64,000 bases of DNA from [Eubacterium] eligens ATCC 27750 (GCF_000146185.1 NC_012778.1:206001-270000), one strand, 5' to 3'; counted from the first letter of the stretch, positions 1 to 8,069 are shown. Notes: generated by a model from the letters alone, not told the origin. Numbers and translations: made by a program.

Positions 1-1312
1 CACCGGTTTCAAGTACACCTGAGTCAGAGTTGGCATGGATACCATCATCTGTTGAACATATGTTAATTGTAAAGCCTGAAATATTTATTTCGCTTTCAGC
101 TTTAATACCCTTAGTTGAGTAGGACTGTCCAGAAGAATTACCGGATTCATTAAAGTCACCAGGCATTCCTGGACGGTTGCCACCGGTCTTATTTCTATCA
201 GAGCTGCCGTTCATATTGGGAGCGTTGCCGTTACTCATATCTGGAGCATTGCCGCTACCCATGTTGCCACCACCAAAGCCGCTAGGTGCGTTGGCAATAG
301 TGTCAGAAGTTGCCACATAAGAAACAGTATTGGCAGAAGCAGACTTGTTAGCAGAGCTGTCCCGGCCAGAAGACGTGCCTGAAGAACTGCCTGACGAAGT
401 AACTTCTTCACTATATTCAGAGTAAGTATCTGTATAAATGTTTAAGTTACCGTCACCTGATATATCTGCCCCGTAAGATGCGTCTATACCGTCACAGGCT
501 GCATAAATATCAATGTTACCACTAGTGATTGTAACGATTCCCTTCTGGTTGCCCTTGTTAGAAATACTGCTGTTAGAAGTCTTGATGCCATCGCCTTTAG
601 CGGAGATTGCAATTATATTTCCAGATTCAATATCAACGGCATCGTTGACTTTGACTGCGTTGTTCACAGCAGTAACTTTAACAATCACATTTTTAATAGA
701 AAGGTCATCCTTGCTCTGGATACCATTATTGTAATTACCTGTTACAACTAAGGCTCCTTTGCCGACGAGTTTTAAATCGCATGTTGCATAGATTGCTGCG
801 TTGCCAGCGTCATCAGAAGAATCTTCTGTAGCTTCGTTACGATTGTCAATTACTTCGTTAAATGAGTTCTCTTCTGATTTAATCTTGACTTCTGAAGCAT
901 TTTTAACGTATATAGGTGAACCACTTGAGCATGTGATAGATGTTCCGTTCAATACGATAGTAACCTCGTTCTCATTACCTGCGTCAACGATAAGCTGTCC
1001 TTCTGATAAAAGTCCTGTTACTGTATATTCACCAGCCTTTGTGATTGTGTATACAGAACCTGACTGTGTAACTCCATCTGATGTATCAGATGTCACAGTG
1101 AAATCACCTGTAATGGAGACTCTGTAATTCTCAGCATCATCTGCGTGTGTTACATCTGTGTCTTCTTTAGTAATGGCTGAAGTGATGGTAGTCTCACCGC
1201 CTGATGCAGTAGTAGTTGAAGTTGAATTTCTGGCACAGCCAGCAGTCATAAGACACATAGTAAGAATAACTGCGGCTACGCAATTCCTTTTGATTTTATT
1301 TAATTTAATCAT
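1..1312 (-). CDS. Carbohydrate-binding-domain lipoprotein (partial, C-terminus off window)
   Basis: The frame is open from an ATG at 1312 to the window edge, so about 437 N-terminal codons are visible and the C-terminus is missing. A GGAGAG ribosome site lies just upstream. The N-terminus is a lipoprotein signal: a basic start, a hydrophobic stretch and the lipobox MTAGC with Cys at residue 26, so the protein is probably anchored on the outer face of the membrane. The body is rich in Ser, Thr, Asn and Asp and repeats short beta-type motifs such as GDGIKTSN, CDGIDASYG and DDGIHANSD. A Gly/Asn/Met-rich low-complexity linker lies near residues 330-395. This layout is typical of the DUF4353 carbohydrate-binding-domain proteins of gut clostridia. 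The binding target is not known. Confidence 0.75.
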   Translation of the reverse strand, partial: MIKLNKIKRNCVAAVILTMCLMTAGCARNSTSTTTASGGETTITSAITKEDTDVTHADDAENYRVSITGDFTVTSDTSDGVTQSGSVYTITKAGEYTVTGLLSEGQLIVDAGNENEVTIVLNGTSITCSSGSPIYVKNASEVKIKSEENSFNEVIDNRNEATEDSSDDAGNAAIYATCDLKLVGKGALVVTGNYNNGIQSKDDLSIKNVIVKVTAVNNAVKVNDAVDIESGNIIAISAKGDGIKTSNSSISNKGNQKGIVTITSGNIDIYAACDGIDASYGADISGDGNLNIYTDTYSEYSEEVTSSGSSSGTSSGRDSSANKSASANTVSYVATSDTIANAPSGFGGGNMGSGNAPDMSNGNAPNMNGSSDRNKTGGNRPGMPGDFNESGNSSGQSYSTKGIKAESEINISGFTINICSTDDGIHANSDSGVLETG

Positions 1313-1414
1313 AGTCATCTCTCCATTTCTTTAGTGTATGTTAATTGATTGTCTATAGTTTATTGGAGAAATTTGACTAAAATATGGTATGAGTGCGAAT
1401 ATTCTGTGTACTGA

Positions 1415-2293
1415 TTAATCATGTGGAATATCGTTAAATCTGCCGTCAAGCTCTTCGGTTTTTACCACATTTATAAATGCGTGCTTGTCAATTGAGCGTA
1501 TCAATGTGATAAGCTCACGTTTCGCTTCGGAGTTGATTACGGAGTATATGAGCGTGCGCTCTTTTTCCTCGTAGCAGCCGATTCCCTTGAAAAGCGTGGC
1601 GTCGTGGTTGGTTGTATTCTTTATGGCGTGATAGATTTCTTCGGATTTGTCAGAAATGATGAATAATGTCATCTTCTGGTAGCGTTTGTACATGAACTGG
1701 ATTACCTGAGTGCTACAGAACTGGTATATTATTGAGTAGAGCGCGATTGACCAGCCAAACAGTCCGCCTGCGATGAGCAGAATCACAACATTACCAAGAA
1801 GAATATAGTTCCATGCGTCTATTCCTTTAACATGAGAAAAATAAATGCTTATGAAATCGGTTCCGCCTGTGGTAGTGCCGACATTGAGGCACAGGCTTAT
1901 TGCAAATCCGTTGATAATGCCACCGAACACGCTTATAAGCAGGATATCTTCTGTAAAAATGTATGGAGGAAGGATATCAACAAGCACACTGGAAAGTATA
2001 ATTACCACGATTGAGTAGATGGTAAACTTCTTACCGATGTAGCGGTATGCAATGTAGGCGGGGAAAATGTTAAGTGCCACATTGAATATTGTAAATGGGA
2101 TGCTGATATAAAAAAAACGTAGTCCGATTGCCTGAAATAACAGGGAGACTCCTGAAAAGCCTCCTGGCAGCAGGTCTGCGACTTTGGCAAAGCATCTTAA
2201 ATTCCATGCGTACAGCACGGAAGCAATTATAACTATAATGAATCTGAATACCTGATAAAACTTAGGATATTTAACTTCTAAAGATTTGAACAT
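1415..2293 (-). CDS. YitT family membrane protein (DUF161 + DUF2179)
   Basis: This 292-residue protein has five to six hydrophobic segments in its first 200 residues, including the Gly-rich LPGGFSGVSLLF and NVGTTTGGTDF stretches typical of YitT/DUF161. A soluble C-terminal DUF2179-type domain (about residues 205-285) follows. The start is supported by GGAGG eight bases upstream. It lies 46 bp after the MerR gene on the same strand, so the two probably form an operon. The substrate or function of YitT proteins is not established. Confidence 0.85.
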   Translation of the reverse strand: MFKSLEVKYPKFYQVFRFIIVIIASVLYAWNLRCFAKVADLLPGGFSGVSLLFQAIGLRFFYISIPFTIFNVALNIFPAYIAYRYIGKKFTIYSIVVIILSSVLVDILPPYIFTEDILLISVFGGIINGFAISLCLNVGTTTGGTDFISIYFSHVKGIDAWNYILLGNVVILLIAGGLFGWSIALYSIIYQFCSTQVIQFMYKRYQKMTLFIISDKSEEIYHAIKNTTNHDATLFKGIGCYEEKERTLIYSVINSEAKRELITLIRSIDKHAFINVVKTEELDGRFNDIPHD

Positions 2294-2339
2294 ATATTAG
2301 CCTCCATATTTTGTGTTAAATATAATAAGCAAATAATAA

Positions 2340-2777
2340 TTATTTGTGTGAGTTGTCGTAGGCAGCCTGAATATTGGCGGGGAGCTTGTCTGGAAGCATT
2401 GAATGTATTCCGTCCTCGTTGCCGTCCTTGATAGCCTGCTCGTAATAGAAGCACTTGAAAGTAAGCATATCAAGAGTTTCCTGCATCTTCTCCATCTCTT
2501 TCTCAACAGCAGCTTTCTGTCTCTCAAAAAGCTGTTTTCTGAGTTCGTAAGTTCTGCTGCCTTCCTGACACCATTCCATAAACTGCTTGATGTCGCGGAT
2601 TTCAAGACCTGATTTTTTGAGACATTCAATAAGCTTAAGAGCAGCAATTTCAGTGTCAGAGAACTGTCTTATTCCAGAAGCACGCTGCATAAAAGGGAAT
2701 AATCCTTCTTTATCATAATATCTTAATGTTGAAACGGGAAGATTAAACATTTCTGAAACCTGTCCTATTGTGTACAT
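2340..2777 (-). CDS. MerR family transcriptional regulator
   Basis: This 145-residue protein starts with a MerR winged helix-turn-helix (YTIGQVSEMFNLPVSTLRYY, residues 2-21) and the DKEGLFP wing. A long charged coiled coil (about residues 75-115) would form the dimer. The short C-terminus has no clear metal-binding cysteines, so it looks like a small-molecule or redox-type member rather than a metal sensor. A MerR-type promoter with a 19-bp spacer lies about 90 bp upstream and faces the other way, so the regulator may control the divergent small genes. It is followed by the YitT gene on the same strand. Confidence 0.9.
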   Translation of the reverse strand: MYTIGQVSEMFNLPVSTLRYYDKEGLFPFMQRASGIRQFSDTEIAALKLIECLKKSGLEIRDIKQFMEWCQEGSRTYELRKQLFERQKAAVEKEMEKMQETLDMLTFKCFYYEQAIKDGNEDGIHSMLPDKLPANIQAAYDNSHK

Positions 2778-2868
2778 AACACACCTGCTTTCTGTAAGCT
2801 ATGCTTACCTGATATTAGTTTTTTACAAATGTGATAATAAAATTCACAAAATGTTCACTGTTATTGGG

Positions 2869-2899
2869 TTGACCTAAAGTTAGGTTTACCTCTTATGCT
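2869..2899 (+). promoter_or_regulatory. MerR-type promoter with dyad operator
   Basis: TTGACC (2869-2874) and TATGCT (2894-2899) are separated by 19 bp, the overlong spacer typical of promoters remodelled by MerR activators. The perfect dyad ACCTAA-AG-TTAGGT (2872-2885) overlaps the -35 box and the upstream part of the spacer. It points rightward, away from the adjacent MerR gene. Confidence 0.65.
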
Positions 2900-2985
2900 T
2901 AAATAGTAGCACAGAGAGACTTAAAATACAATTTAAAGTTGATTTAAAGTGAATATGATAGTGTTTTTAATAAAGAGGTGATCAT

Positions 2986-3060
2986 ATGTATGTAATGCTA
3001 ATGTATTTTTGTATTACTTTTTTTGGATTGATAATTATTATGATGGCAGTGGAAGGATGA
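2986..3060 (+). CDS. 24-residue hydrophobic micropeptide
   Basis: A short frame starts at ATG 2986 behind AGAGGTG and encodes 24 residues, mostly hydrophobic (for example FFGLIIIMMAV), enough for one membrane helix. It lies directly downstream of the MerR-type promoter and just before the next small gene. No family was recognised. It may be a membrane micropeptide or only a leader. The call rests on the ribosome site, hydrophobic composition and position. Confidence 0.35.
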   Translation: MYVMLMYFCITFFGLIIIMMAVEG

Positions 3061-3083
3061 CATATTCTATGGAGGATAAATGT

Positions 3084-3362
3084 ATGGAATGGAGACAGGA
3101 AAAAGACATGCCGGTATTTATGTATATTTTTCTTAATAAAATAGAGGATGCCGAGGAAGTAAGATGGACAGAGAAAGAGAAAAATGAGGGGTATAATACA
3201 TATAAAAAGTTGTTAGAACTTACAGAGGGTGATTCATCCGATGTAATTAAAAAATGTCTCAGGATAATTAAAGAAACAAGACATATTGTAGAGTATGAGC
3301 TTTGGAATAAGATTGTATATTTTATGACTGATTATATTAATGGTGAGACTGTGTGGGGATAA
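3084..3362 (+). CDS. Small hypothetical protein
   Basis: This 92-residue, mostly alpha-helical, charged protein starts at ATG 3084, eight bases after GGAGG (3071-3075). Other in-frame ATGs at 3057 and 3069 have poorer ribosome sites, although 3057 overlaps the stop of the micropeptide as ATGA. No domain was recognised. It probably shares a transcript with the micropeptide and may be controlled by the MerR-type promoter upstream. Confidence 0.5.
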   Translation: MEWRQEKDMPVFMYIFLNKIEDAEEVRWTEKEKNEGYNTYKKLLELTEGDSSDVIKKCLRIIKETRHIVEYELWNKIVYFMTDYINGETVWG

Positions 3363-3448
3363 GTGAAAAGTTGTCTGATAATTTTGTAATATTTGAAAAG
3401 AAAAACAATATACTTGTAATGTCTGATGGCATGTGATACAATGTCATT

Positions 3449-3517
3449 GGAAGACAAACATGTTCATATAATGAACGAAAACCCCACGAGTTGGTGGCTC
3501 GTGGGGTTTTCTATGCC
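3449..3517 (+). ncRNA. Candidate type I antitoxin RNA
   Basis: A promoter TTGTAA-17 bp-TACAAT with an extended TG (3414-3442) would start an RNA near 3449 that stops at the hairpin 3478-3510. The predicted RNA is about 65 nt. It holds AAACATGTTCATATAAT (3455-3471), which repeats the strand opposite the toxin start codon (AAACATGTCCATATAAT, 3631-3647) with one change, and that change still allows a G-U pair. GTTCAT-ATA-ATGAAC forms a small hairpin that could present the seed. The layout matches RNA II of the enterococcal par (fst) locus. Expression is inferred. Confidence 0.5.
3478..3510. terminator. Shared bidirectional terminator of the toxin/antitoxin pair
   Basis: AAAACCCCACGAG pairs with CTCGTGGGGTTTT around a TTGGTGG loop, giving a 13-bp stem with A and T tracts on both sides. 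It can end both the rightward antitoxin RNA and the leftward toxin mRNA. Confidence 0.8.
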
Positions 3518-3549
3518 GTTGTGGAAGGGTGGCTTAGTCCCCAGGCTGG

Positions 3550-3642
3550 CTACCTGTGATTATCTCTATCCAGCCATTTGCAGATATAGTATGAAACTAT
3601 CTCAGCCATAATAGTGATAATTAGAGACATAAACATGTCCAT
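3550..3642 (-). CDS. Candidate type I toxin, small membrane peptide
   Basis: The 30-residue peptide starts at 3642 with AGGAGG eight bases upstream. It has an N-terminal hydrophobic helix (MSLIITIMAEIVSYYI) followed by a charged tail (CKWLDRDNHR), the usual shape of Fst/TxpA-like pore-forming toxins. The mRNA leader has CCCCTCCT upstream, which can pair with the ribosome site, a common feature of type I toxin messages. A convergent short RNA complementary to the start-codon region and a shared terminator support the assignment. I did not match it to a named family, so toxicity is inferred. Confidence 0.55.
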   Translation of the reverse strand: MDMFMSLIITIMAEIVSYYICKWLDRDNHR

Positions 3643-3690
3643 ATAATACGCCTCCTTTCTCTACCAGGTATAGGAGGGGTAGCACTAAAA

Positions 3691-3719
3691 ATTATATCAT
3701 AACAATATATAACAAACAA
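3691..3719 (-). promoter_or_regulatory. Toxin promoter
   Basis: On the minus strand TTGTTT (3714-3719) and TATAAT (3691-3696) are 17 bp apart, with TG one base before the -10. Transcription would start near 3684, giving a 5' leader of about 40 nt. That leader holds an anti-ribosome-site CCTCCT and a CTACC/GGTAG stem. Confidence 0.6.
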
Positions 3720-3754
3720 GTATATAAAAAATATAAATAATAATCATTGCTATG

Positions 3755-3866
3755 ATTTATGATTTTATAACTAACATGTATTTTACAGGAATGACACATG
3801 GGGGTATGATACATTTATCAAGGGCAAAGGAGCCGGAAGTCTTTAGGGGATTCTGGCTCTTTTTTT
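3755..3866 (+). promoter_or_regulatory. Conserved leader RNA copy 1 with terminator
   Basis: A hairpin (ATTTAT/ATAACT) is followed by AACATGTATTTTACAGGAAT, then a spacer and GGCAAAGGAGCC, and ends in a terminator (stem GAGCCGGAA/TTCTGGCTC, T-run from 3860). The same elements with the same spacing occur at 7953-8069. It lies 33 bp upstream of the aminotransferase start. The bases match no riboswitch class I know. Premature termination control is the inferred role. Confidence 0.55.
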
Positions 3867-3898
3867 GCATTAGCAAGTATTTGAAGGAGGAAATATAT

Positions 3899-5089
3899 AT
3901 GGAATACGAGATTTCTAATCGTTTATCAGGTGTTCATGGTTCGATGATAAGAGAACTTTTTAAGTTAGGAGCAAGCAAGGATATTATATCTTTTGGCGGT
4001 GGCAATCCGTCAGCAGAGACATTCCCATGCAAGGAAATAGAAGAGATAGCAGCGAAGGGTCTTGGCGAGAATCCTGTTTCTTTATTACAGTATGGACTGA
4101 GTGAAGGTTATACACCTCTGCGTGATACTATGAAGAAATATCTTGAGAAGAAGGAAGGCTTTGATTTCGAGAATAATGAGCTTTTCATAGTGTCAGGCGG
4201 ACAGCAGTGTGCGGACCTTACAACTAAGGCACTTGTTAATGAAGGAGACGTTGTGCTTACTGAAGAGCCTGCATTTGTAGGCTGCCTTAATACATTCCGT
4301 TCTTACGGTGCAAAGCTTGTAGGAATCCCAATGGAGCAGGACGGAATGAATATAAATGCGCTTGAGGAGGCTTTAAAGGCTAATCCTGATGCAAAGCTTT
4401 TATACACAATTCCATCTTTTCAGAATCCTACAGGAATTACAACTTCTCTTGAGAAGAGAAAAAAAGTATATGAGCTTTGCTGCAAATATGATATCGCAAT
4501 ATTAGAGGACAATCCTTATGGTGAATTAAGATTTGCAGGTGAAAATGTGCCAACTATCAAGTCGATGGATACAGAGGGCAGGGTTATATATGCAGGAAGC
4601 TTCTCAAAGGTAATGGCACCTGCATTCCGTCTTGGTTTTCTTGTGTTTAACAAGTCGCTCACAGGACCGCTTACAGTTGCAAAACAGTGCACAGATGTAC
4701 ATTCAACTGTCCTTTTCCAGTACATTTGTAATGAATATATTAATAACTATGATTTCGACAAACATCTTGAGGATTCAAGAAAGGTGTATGAGCACAAATG
4801 TAATCTCATGATGGAGTGCATGAAGAAGGAATTCCATCCTTCAGTAACCTTCGGTCACCCTGAGGGCGGACTTTTCGTAATGGCATTCCTGCCAGAGGGA
4901 ATGGATTCTGCACCATTTGTAAGGGAGGCTATTAACAGAGGTGTTCTCTCAGTTCCGGGAGCAGCGTTCTTAGCAGATGAGAGCCAGAAGTCTAATGGAT
5001 TCAGACTTAATTATTCGACACCTTCTGATGAGCAGATTGTTAAGGGAATCGAAATTCTTGGAAAACTTACATATGAGTGGATTAAGTAG
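3899..5089 (+). CDS. PLP-dependent class I/II aminotransferase
   Basis: This 396-residue aminotransferase belongs to the 2-aminoadipate/aromatic aminotransferase group related to MocR C-terminal domains. Motifs in order are SFGGGNPS (31-38), FQNPTG (174-179), EDNPY (203-207) and SFSK with the cofactor lysine at 237. The start at 3899 follows AAGGAGG. The frame is open further upstream, but that part lies in the leader RNA and has no ribosome site. The next gene, a D-2-hydroxyacid dehydrogenase 15 bp away, suggests that amino acids are converted to 2-keto acids and then reduced. Substrate preference cannot be read from sequence; aromatic or branched amino acids are plausible. Confidence 0.88.
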   Translation: MEYEISNRLSGVHGSMIRELFKLGASKDIISFGGGNPSAETFPCKEIEEIAAKGLGENPVSLLQYGLSEGYTPLRDTMKKYLEKKEGFDFENNELFIVSGGQQCADLTTKALVNEGDVVLTEEPAFVGCLNTFRSYGAKLVGIPMEQDGMNINALEEALKANPDAKLLYTIPSFQNPTGITTSLEKRKKVYELCCKYDIAILEDNPYGELRFAGENVPTIKSMDTEGRVIYAGSFSKVMAPAFRLGFLVFNKSLTGPLTVAKQCTDVHSTVLFQYICNEYINNYDFDKHLEDSRKVYEHKCNLMMECMKKEFHPSVTFGHPEGGLFVMAFLPEGMDSAPFVREAINRGVLSVPGAAFLADESQKSNGFRLNYSTPSDEQIVKGIEILGKLTYEWIK

Positions 5090-5104
5090 GAGGAGTGAAA
5101 AGTT

Positions 5105-6091
5105 ATGAAGATAGCAGCATTCAGCGTTCGTCAAGATGAAAAACAGTATTTTGATACATTTGCAAATGTATACAAGGTGGAATTACAGATTAATAGGAGC
5201 GGATTTACAGCAGATGATATAGAAAGTGTCAAAGGCTGTGAGGCTATGTCGGTGTGCGATGGCATGTGTGACTTGTCAGCACCTGTTCTTGAAAAGCTTG
5301 CAGCAGAGGGTGTAAAGTACATCGGTTTCAGGACAATCGGATATAACAGTGTTGACCTTGAGGCAGCAAAGCGCCTTGGAATCCGTGTTGCACACAGCGG
5401 ATATTCGCCATATTCAGTTGCCAATTATACAGTAATGCTTATGCTTATGTGTATCCGCAAGGCTTTGTATGTAATGATGCGTTCACACACAGCAGATTAT
5501 TCACTTGGTCCTATATGTGGACGTGAAATGCAGAATATGACAGTAGGTATTATCGGAACAGGAAGAATTGGAAAGGCAGTAATTAAGAATCTTTCAGGAT
5601 TTGGATGTAAGATTATTGCGTATGACCCATATCCGGCAAAAGACCTTGAAAATGTTGAGTATGTAACTCTTGATGAATTGTATGCCAGAGCAGATATTAT
5701 CTCGCTTCATACTTTCTTAAGTGATGAGACATATCATATGATTAATAAGGATTCAATTGCAAAAATGAAGGATGGCGTTATCCTTATAAATGCGGCAAGA
5801 GGCGCGCTTGTTGATACAAAGGATCTGATTGAGGCTGTTGAGAGTGGCAAGATTGGTTCAGTTGGAACTGACTGCTGCGAGGGTGAGGATGAATTTATCC
5901 GTACAGACCGTAAGTATGATGACCTTGTTGTTAATCACGATTACATCATACTTAAGTCTTTTCAGAATACTATTGTCACACCTCATGTTGCATTTTTCAC
6001 AGATCAGGCTGTGTCTGACATGGTTGAGTCTTCAGTTAAGAGTGTTGTGCAGTTTGCAGCCGGTGAAGACACACCATTAGAGGTGCATTAA
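5105..6091 (+). CDS. D-isomer-specific 2-hydroxyacid dehydrogenase (D-lactate dehydrogenase-like)
   Basis: This 328-residue enzyme has the two-domain D-2-hydroxyacid dehydrogenase fold. The NAD-binding motif GIIGTGRIG is at residues 148-156, the catalytic Arg lies in NAARGALVD, the Glu in DCCEGED and the His in TPHVAFF. The DCCEGED stretch resembles the D-YEGE motif of D-lactate and D-hydroxyisocaproate dehydrogenases. It starts 15 bp after the aminotransferase with its own GGAGGAG, so the two are almost surely co-transcribed. The likely reaction is reduction of the 2-keto acid made by the aminotransferase to a D-2-hydroxy acid. Its last 4 bp overlap the convergent LysR gene. Confidence 0.88.
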   Translation: MKIAAFSVRQDEKQYFDTFANVYKVELQINRSGFTADDIESVKGCEAMSVCDGMCDLSAPVLEKLAAEGVKYIGFRTIGYNSVDLEAAKRLGIRVAHSGYSPYSVANYTVMLMLMCIRKALYVMMRSHTADYSLGPICGREMQNMTVGIIGTGRIGKAVIKNLSGFGCKIIAYDPYPAKDLENVEYVTLDELYARADIISLHTFLSDETYHMINKDSIAKMKDGVILINAARGALVDTKDLIEAVESGKIGSVGTDCCEGEDEFIRTDRKYDDLVVNHDYIILKSFQNTIVTPHVAFFTDQAVSDMVESSVKSVVQFAAGEDTPLEVH

Positions 6092-6945
6092 TTATTCAAA
6101 TTTTTGAAATATTCTTCAAGCTGGTGCTCGAAGATTCGCTGATTTTCTGAGCAGAATGAGCCAAGCGGCTGATAATAAATGCTTCTGAAATGTGGACAGT
6201 CATCTATATGCAGCAGGCTTATGTTTTCAGGAAGGCTGCTGCTTGTCCATGTTACAGAGGCAACAAATGATACTCCAAGACCGAGACTTATGAGTTTGCC
6301 CTGTAATATGTAATCATTGCATGAGTAGGCTATCTGAGGAGTTTTCTTACATTTACTGAATATTGAATTGAACACTCCGGCATAAGATGGAGTATCTGCA
6401 AGGTCAATGAATTTCTCATTCATCATCTGTTCTACTGATATGTGTCCGGTATGGGCAAGTGGATGTGATGATGAAACGGCAAGGCAGATTTCTTCTGTCA
6501 TAAGAAGATGTGCATTGTCTGGAATATCATAAGCTGATGAGACAGAGTCAATCAGCAGGTCACACCCTTTTGGTTCAGAAGATATTGAAAAGCTGACATG
6601 AGGGTGCTCATGGATAAAATCTTTAAGTACATTGCTGACAAGAACTGCACTTGAGCGGAGACAGAGCCTTATGTCGCCTGCATCGCCAAGACTTTCACTG
6701 ACAGCACGCGTAGCATCTTCTGAAAGAGCCAGTATTCTGTCTGCATATTCAAGCAGAATTTCTCCCTGACGGGTACATTCGAGCCCTTTTTTATTACGGA
6801 TAAAAAGCTGTGCGCCAAATTCTTCTTCAAGCTTATGGATTGTCTTGCTTAATGCCGGCTGTGCTATGCACAGTTCACTGGCAGCACGGGTCATATTCTT
6901 GTGTCTGGCGGCAGCCTGAAACTGCCTGAGCTGATATAATTCCAT
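6088..6945 (-). CDS. LysR family transcriptional regulator
   Basis: This 285-residue protein has the N-terminal LysR helix-turn-helix (MELYQLRQFQAAARHKNMT, then RAASELCIAQPALSKTIHKL). The C-terminal periplasmic-binding-like effector domain (about residues 90-280) is complete. The gene is convergent with the hydroxyacid dehydrogenase and divergent from the AEC carrier, 76 bp away. That is the usual LysR arrangement, so the carrier gene and perhaps the metabolic operon are its likely targets. The effector is unknown. Confidence 0.9.
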   Translation of the reverse strand: MELYQLRQFQAAARHKNMTRAASELCIAQPALSKTIHKLEEEFGAQLFIRNKKGLECTRQGEILLEYADRILALSEDATRAVSESLGDAGDIRLCLRSSAVLVSNVLKDFIHEHPHVSFSISSEPKGCDLLIDSVSSAYDIPDNAHLLMTEEICLAVSSSHPLAHTGHISVEQMMNEKFIDLADTPSYAGVFNSIFSKCKKTPQIAYSCNDYILQGKLISLGLGVSFVASVTWTSSSLPENISLLHIDDCPHFRSIYYQPLGSFCSENQRIFEHQLEEYFKNLNN

Positions 6946-7021
6946 GTTCGCACCTCTCTTGTATGTAGTATTTTATAAAAATTACAATTAACATAATATA
7001 GAAATCAGGATATTTACGATT

Positions 7022-7936
7022 ATGATAACACAAATATTATTAACGCAGACATTTATAATGTTTATTCTTATGATTCTGGGACTGATTCTGTCTAAAACAG
7101 GTCTGCTTACAGAACATGGCAGTAAGGATATGGCCAATATTCTGCTGTATGCGGTTATTCCGTGTGTAATTATAAGAAGCTATATAACAGATTTCACGAT
7201 GGAGAAGCTGTATGGACTTCTTATGTCGGCGGTACTGGCTGTAGCTGCATTTGCAGTGGCGATAGCTGTATCATATATAATATACGGCATGCGAAAGCCA
7301 ATAGACAACTTTGGAACGGCTTTCTGTAACGCAGGATTTATCGGAATTCCACTTGTAACTGCGGTATTTGGAAATGAAGCGGCATTCTATGTTGCATCAT
7401 TTGCAAGTATTCTTAATCTGTTGCAGTGGACATATGGAATTGTGATAATAACCCGCCGCAAGGATATGATAAATATAAAAAAGGTATTCGTCAATCCTGT
7501 GACAATATCACTTGTTATAGGACTGTTTCTTTTTATTACGGGAATTAAACTGCCAGGTGTAATAAACAGCACGATGGCTGGAGTTGCGGCACTTAATACA
7601 CCTGCAGCCATGATAGTACTGGGATATTATCTGTCATGTGTCAGGATCCGTGACTTACTGCTTAATCCGTCCCTGTATCTGGCATCGTTTGTCAGGCTTA
7701 TAATAATTCCGCTGCTTACACTGCTTGTGCTTTATATTATACCGGCGGGACACGGTCAGATTGGAATGATTACACTGATTGCTGCGGCAACACCGGTTGG
7801 AACGAGTACGGCAATATTTGCACAGAAATTCGGGCAGGATTATGAGCGGGCAGTATGTATGGTCTGCCTGTCAACGCTGTTTTCAATTATTACAATGCCA
7901 GTTGTGATGTATCTGGCACAGATGTGGATTATGTAG
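7022..7936 (+). CDS. AEC family transporter (auxin efflux carrier-like permease)
   Basis: This 304-residue integral membrane protein has about ten hydrophobic segments in two halves, the AEC/BART fold. Features include the N-terminal FIMFILMILGLILSK helix, GFIGIPLV in the middle and ATPVGTSTAIFAQKFG near the end. AEC carriers commonly move organic acids such as malate or hydroxy acids. Its place between a LysR gene and a second copy of the leader RNA, close to an aminotransferase and a hydroxyacid dehydrogenase, suggests export of the resulting hydroxy acid. That role is inference. Confidence 0.85.
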   Translation: MITQILLTQTFIMFILMILGLILSKTGLLTEHGSKDMANILLYAVIPCVIIRSYITDFTMEKLYGLLMSAVLAVAAFAVAIAVSYIIYGMRKPIDNFGTAFCNAGFIGIPLVTAVFGNEAAFYVASFASILNLLQWTYGIVIITRRKDMINIKKVFVNPVTISLVIGLFLFITGIKLPGVINSTMAGVAALNTPAAMIVLGYYLSCVRIRDLLLNPSLYLASFVRLIIIPLLTLLVLYIIPAGHGQIGMITLIAAATPVGTSTAIFAQKFGQDYERAVCMVCLSTLFSIITMPVVMYLAQMWIM

Positions 7937-7952
7937 TTTAACTATTATTTCT

Positions 7953-8069
7953 GGTTATGGTTTTATAACCAACATGTATTTTACAGGAATAACACAATGG
8001 TATATTATACAGACATCAAAGGCAAAGGAGCCATGACCCGGAAGGGGTAATGGTTTCTTTGCCTTTTTT
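7953..8069 (+). promoter_or_regulatory. Conserved leader RNA copy 2 with terminator
   Basis: The hairpin GGTTAT/ATAACC (7953-7970) is followed by AACATGTATTTTACAGGAAT (7971-7990) and GGCAAAGGAGCC (8021-8032). From AACATG to GAGCC it has the same length as copy 1. The terminator has a 14-bp stem (GGCAAAGGAGCCAT with ATGGTTTCTTTGCC) and a T-run at 8063-8068. Base pairs of the first hairpin differ between copies in a partly compensatory way (outer G-C here, A-U in copy 1). It precedes the SNF symporter gene. Confidence 0.6.

Noticed and set aside
513..1127. Plus-strand open frames in the first kilobase
   Set aside because: They are shadows of the minus-strand lipoprotein, which has a signal peptide and ribosome site.
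3426..3611. 61-codon plus-strand frame across the terminator
   Set aside because: It crosses the shared hairpin and overlaps the toxin in antisense, with no ribosome site.
3752..3898. N-terminal extension of the aminotransferase through the leader
   Set aside because: The open frame covers the hairpins and terminator and lacks a ribosome site; ATG 3899 has a strong one.
7974..8036. Leader peptide MYFTGITQWYIIQ in leader copy 2
   Set aside because: There is no ribosome site and silent positions are conserved between the two copies, which fits RNA structure better than translation.
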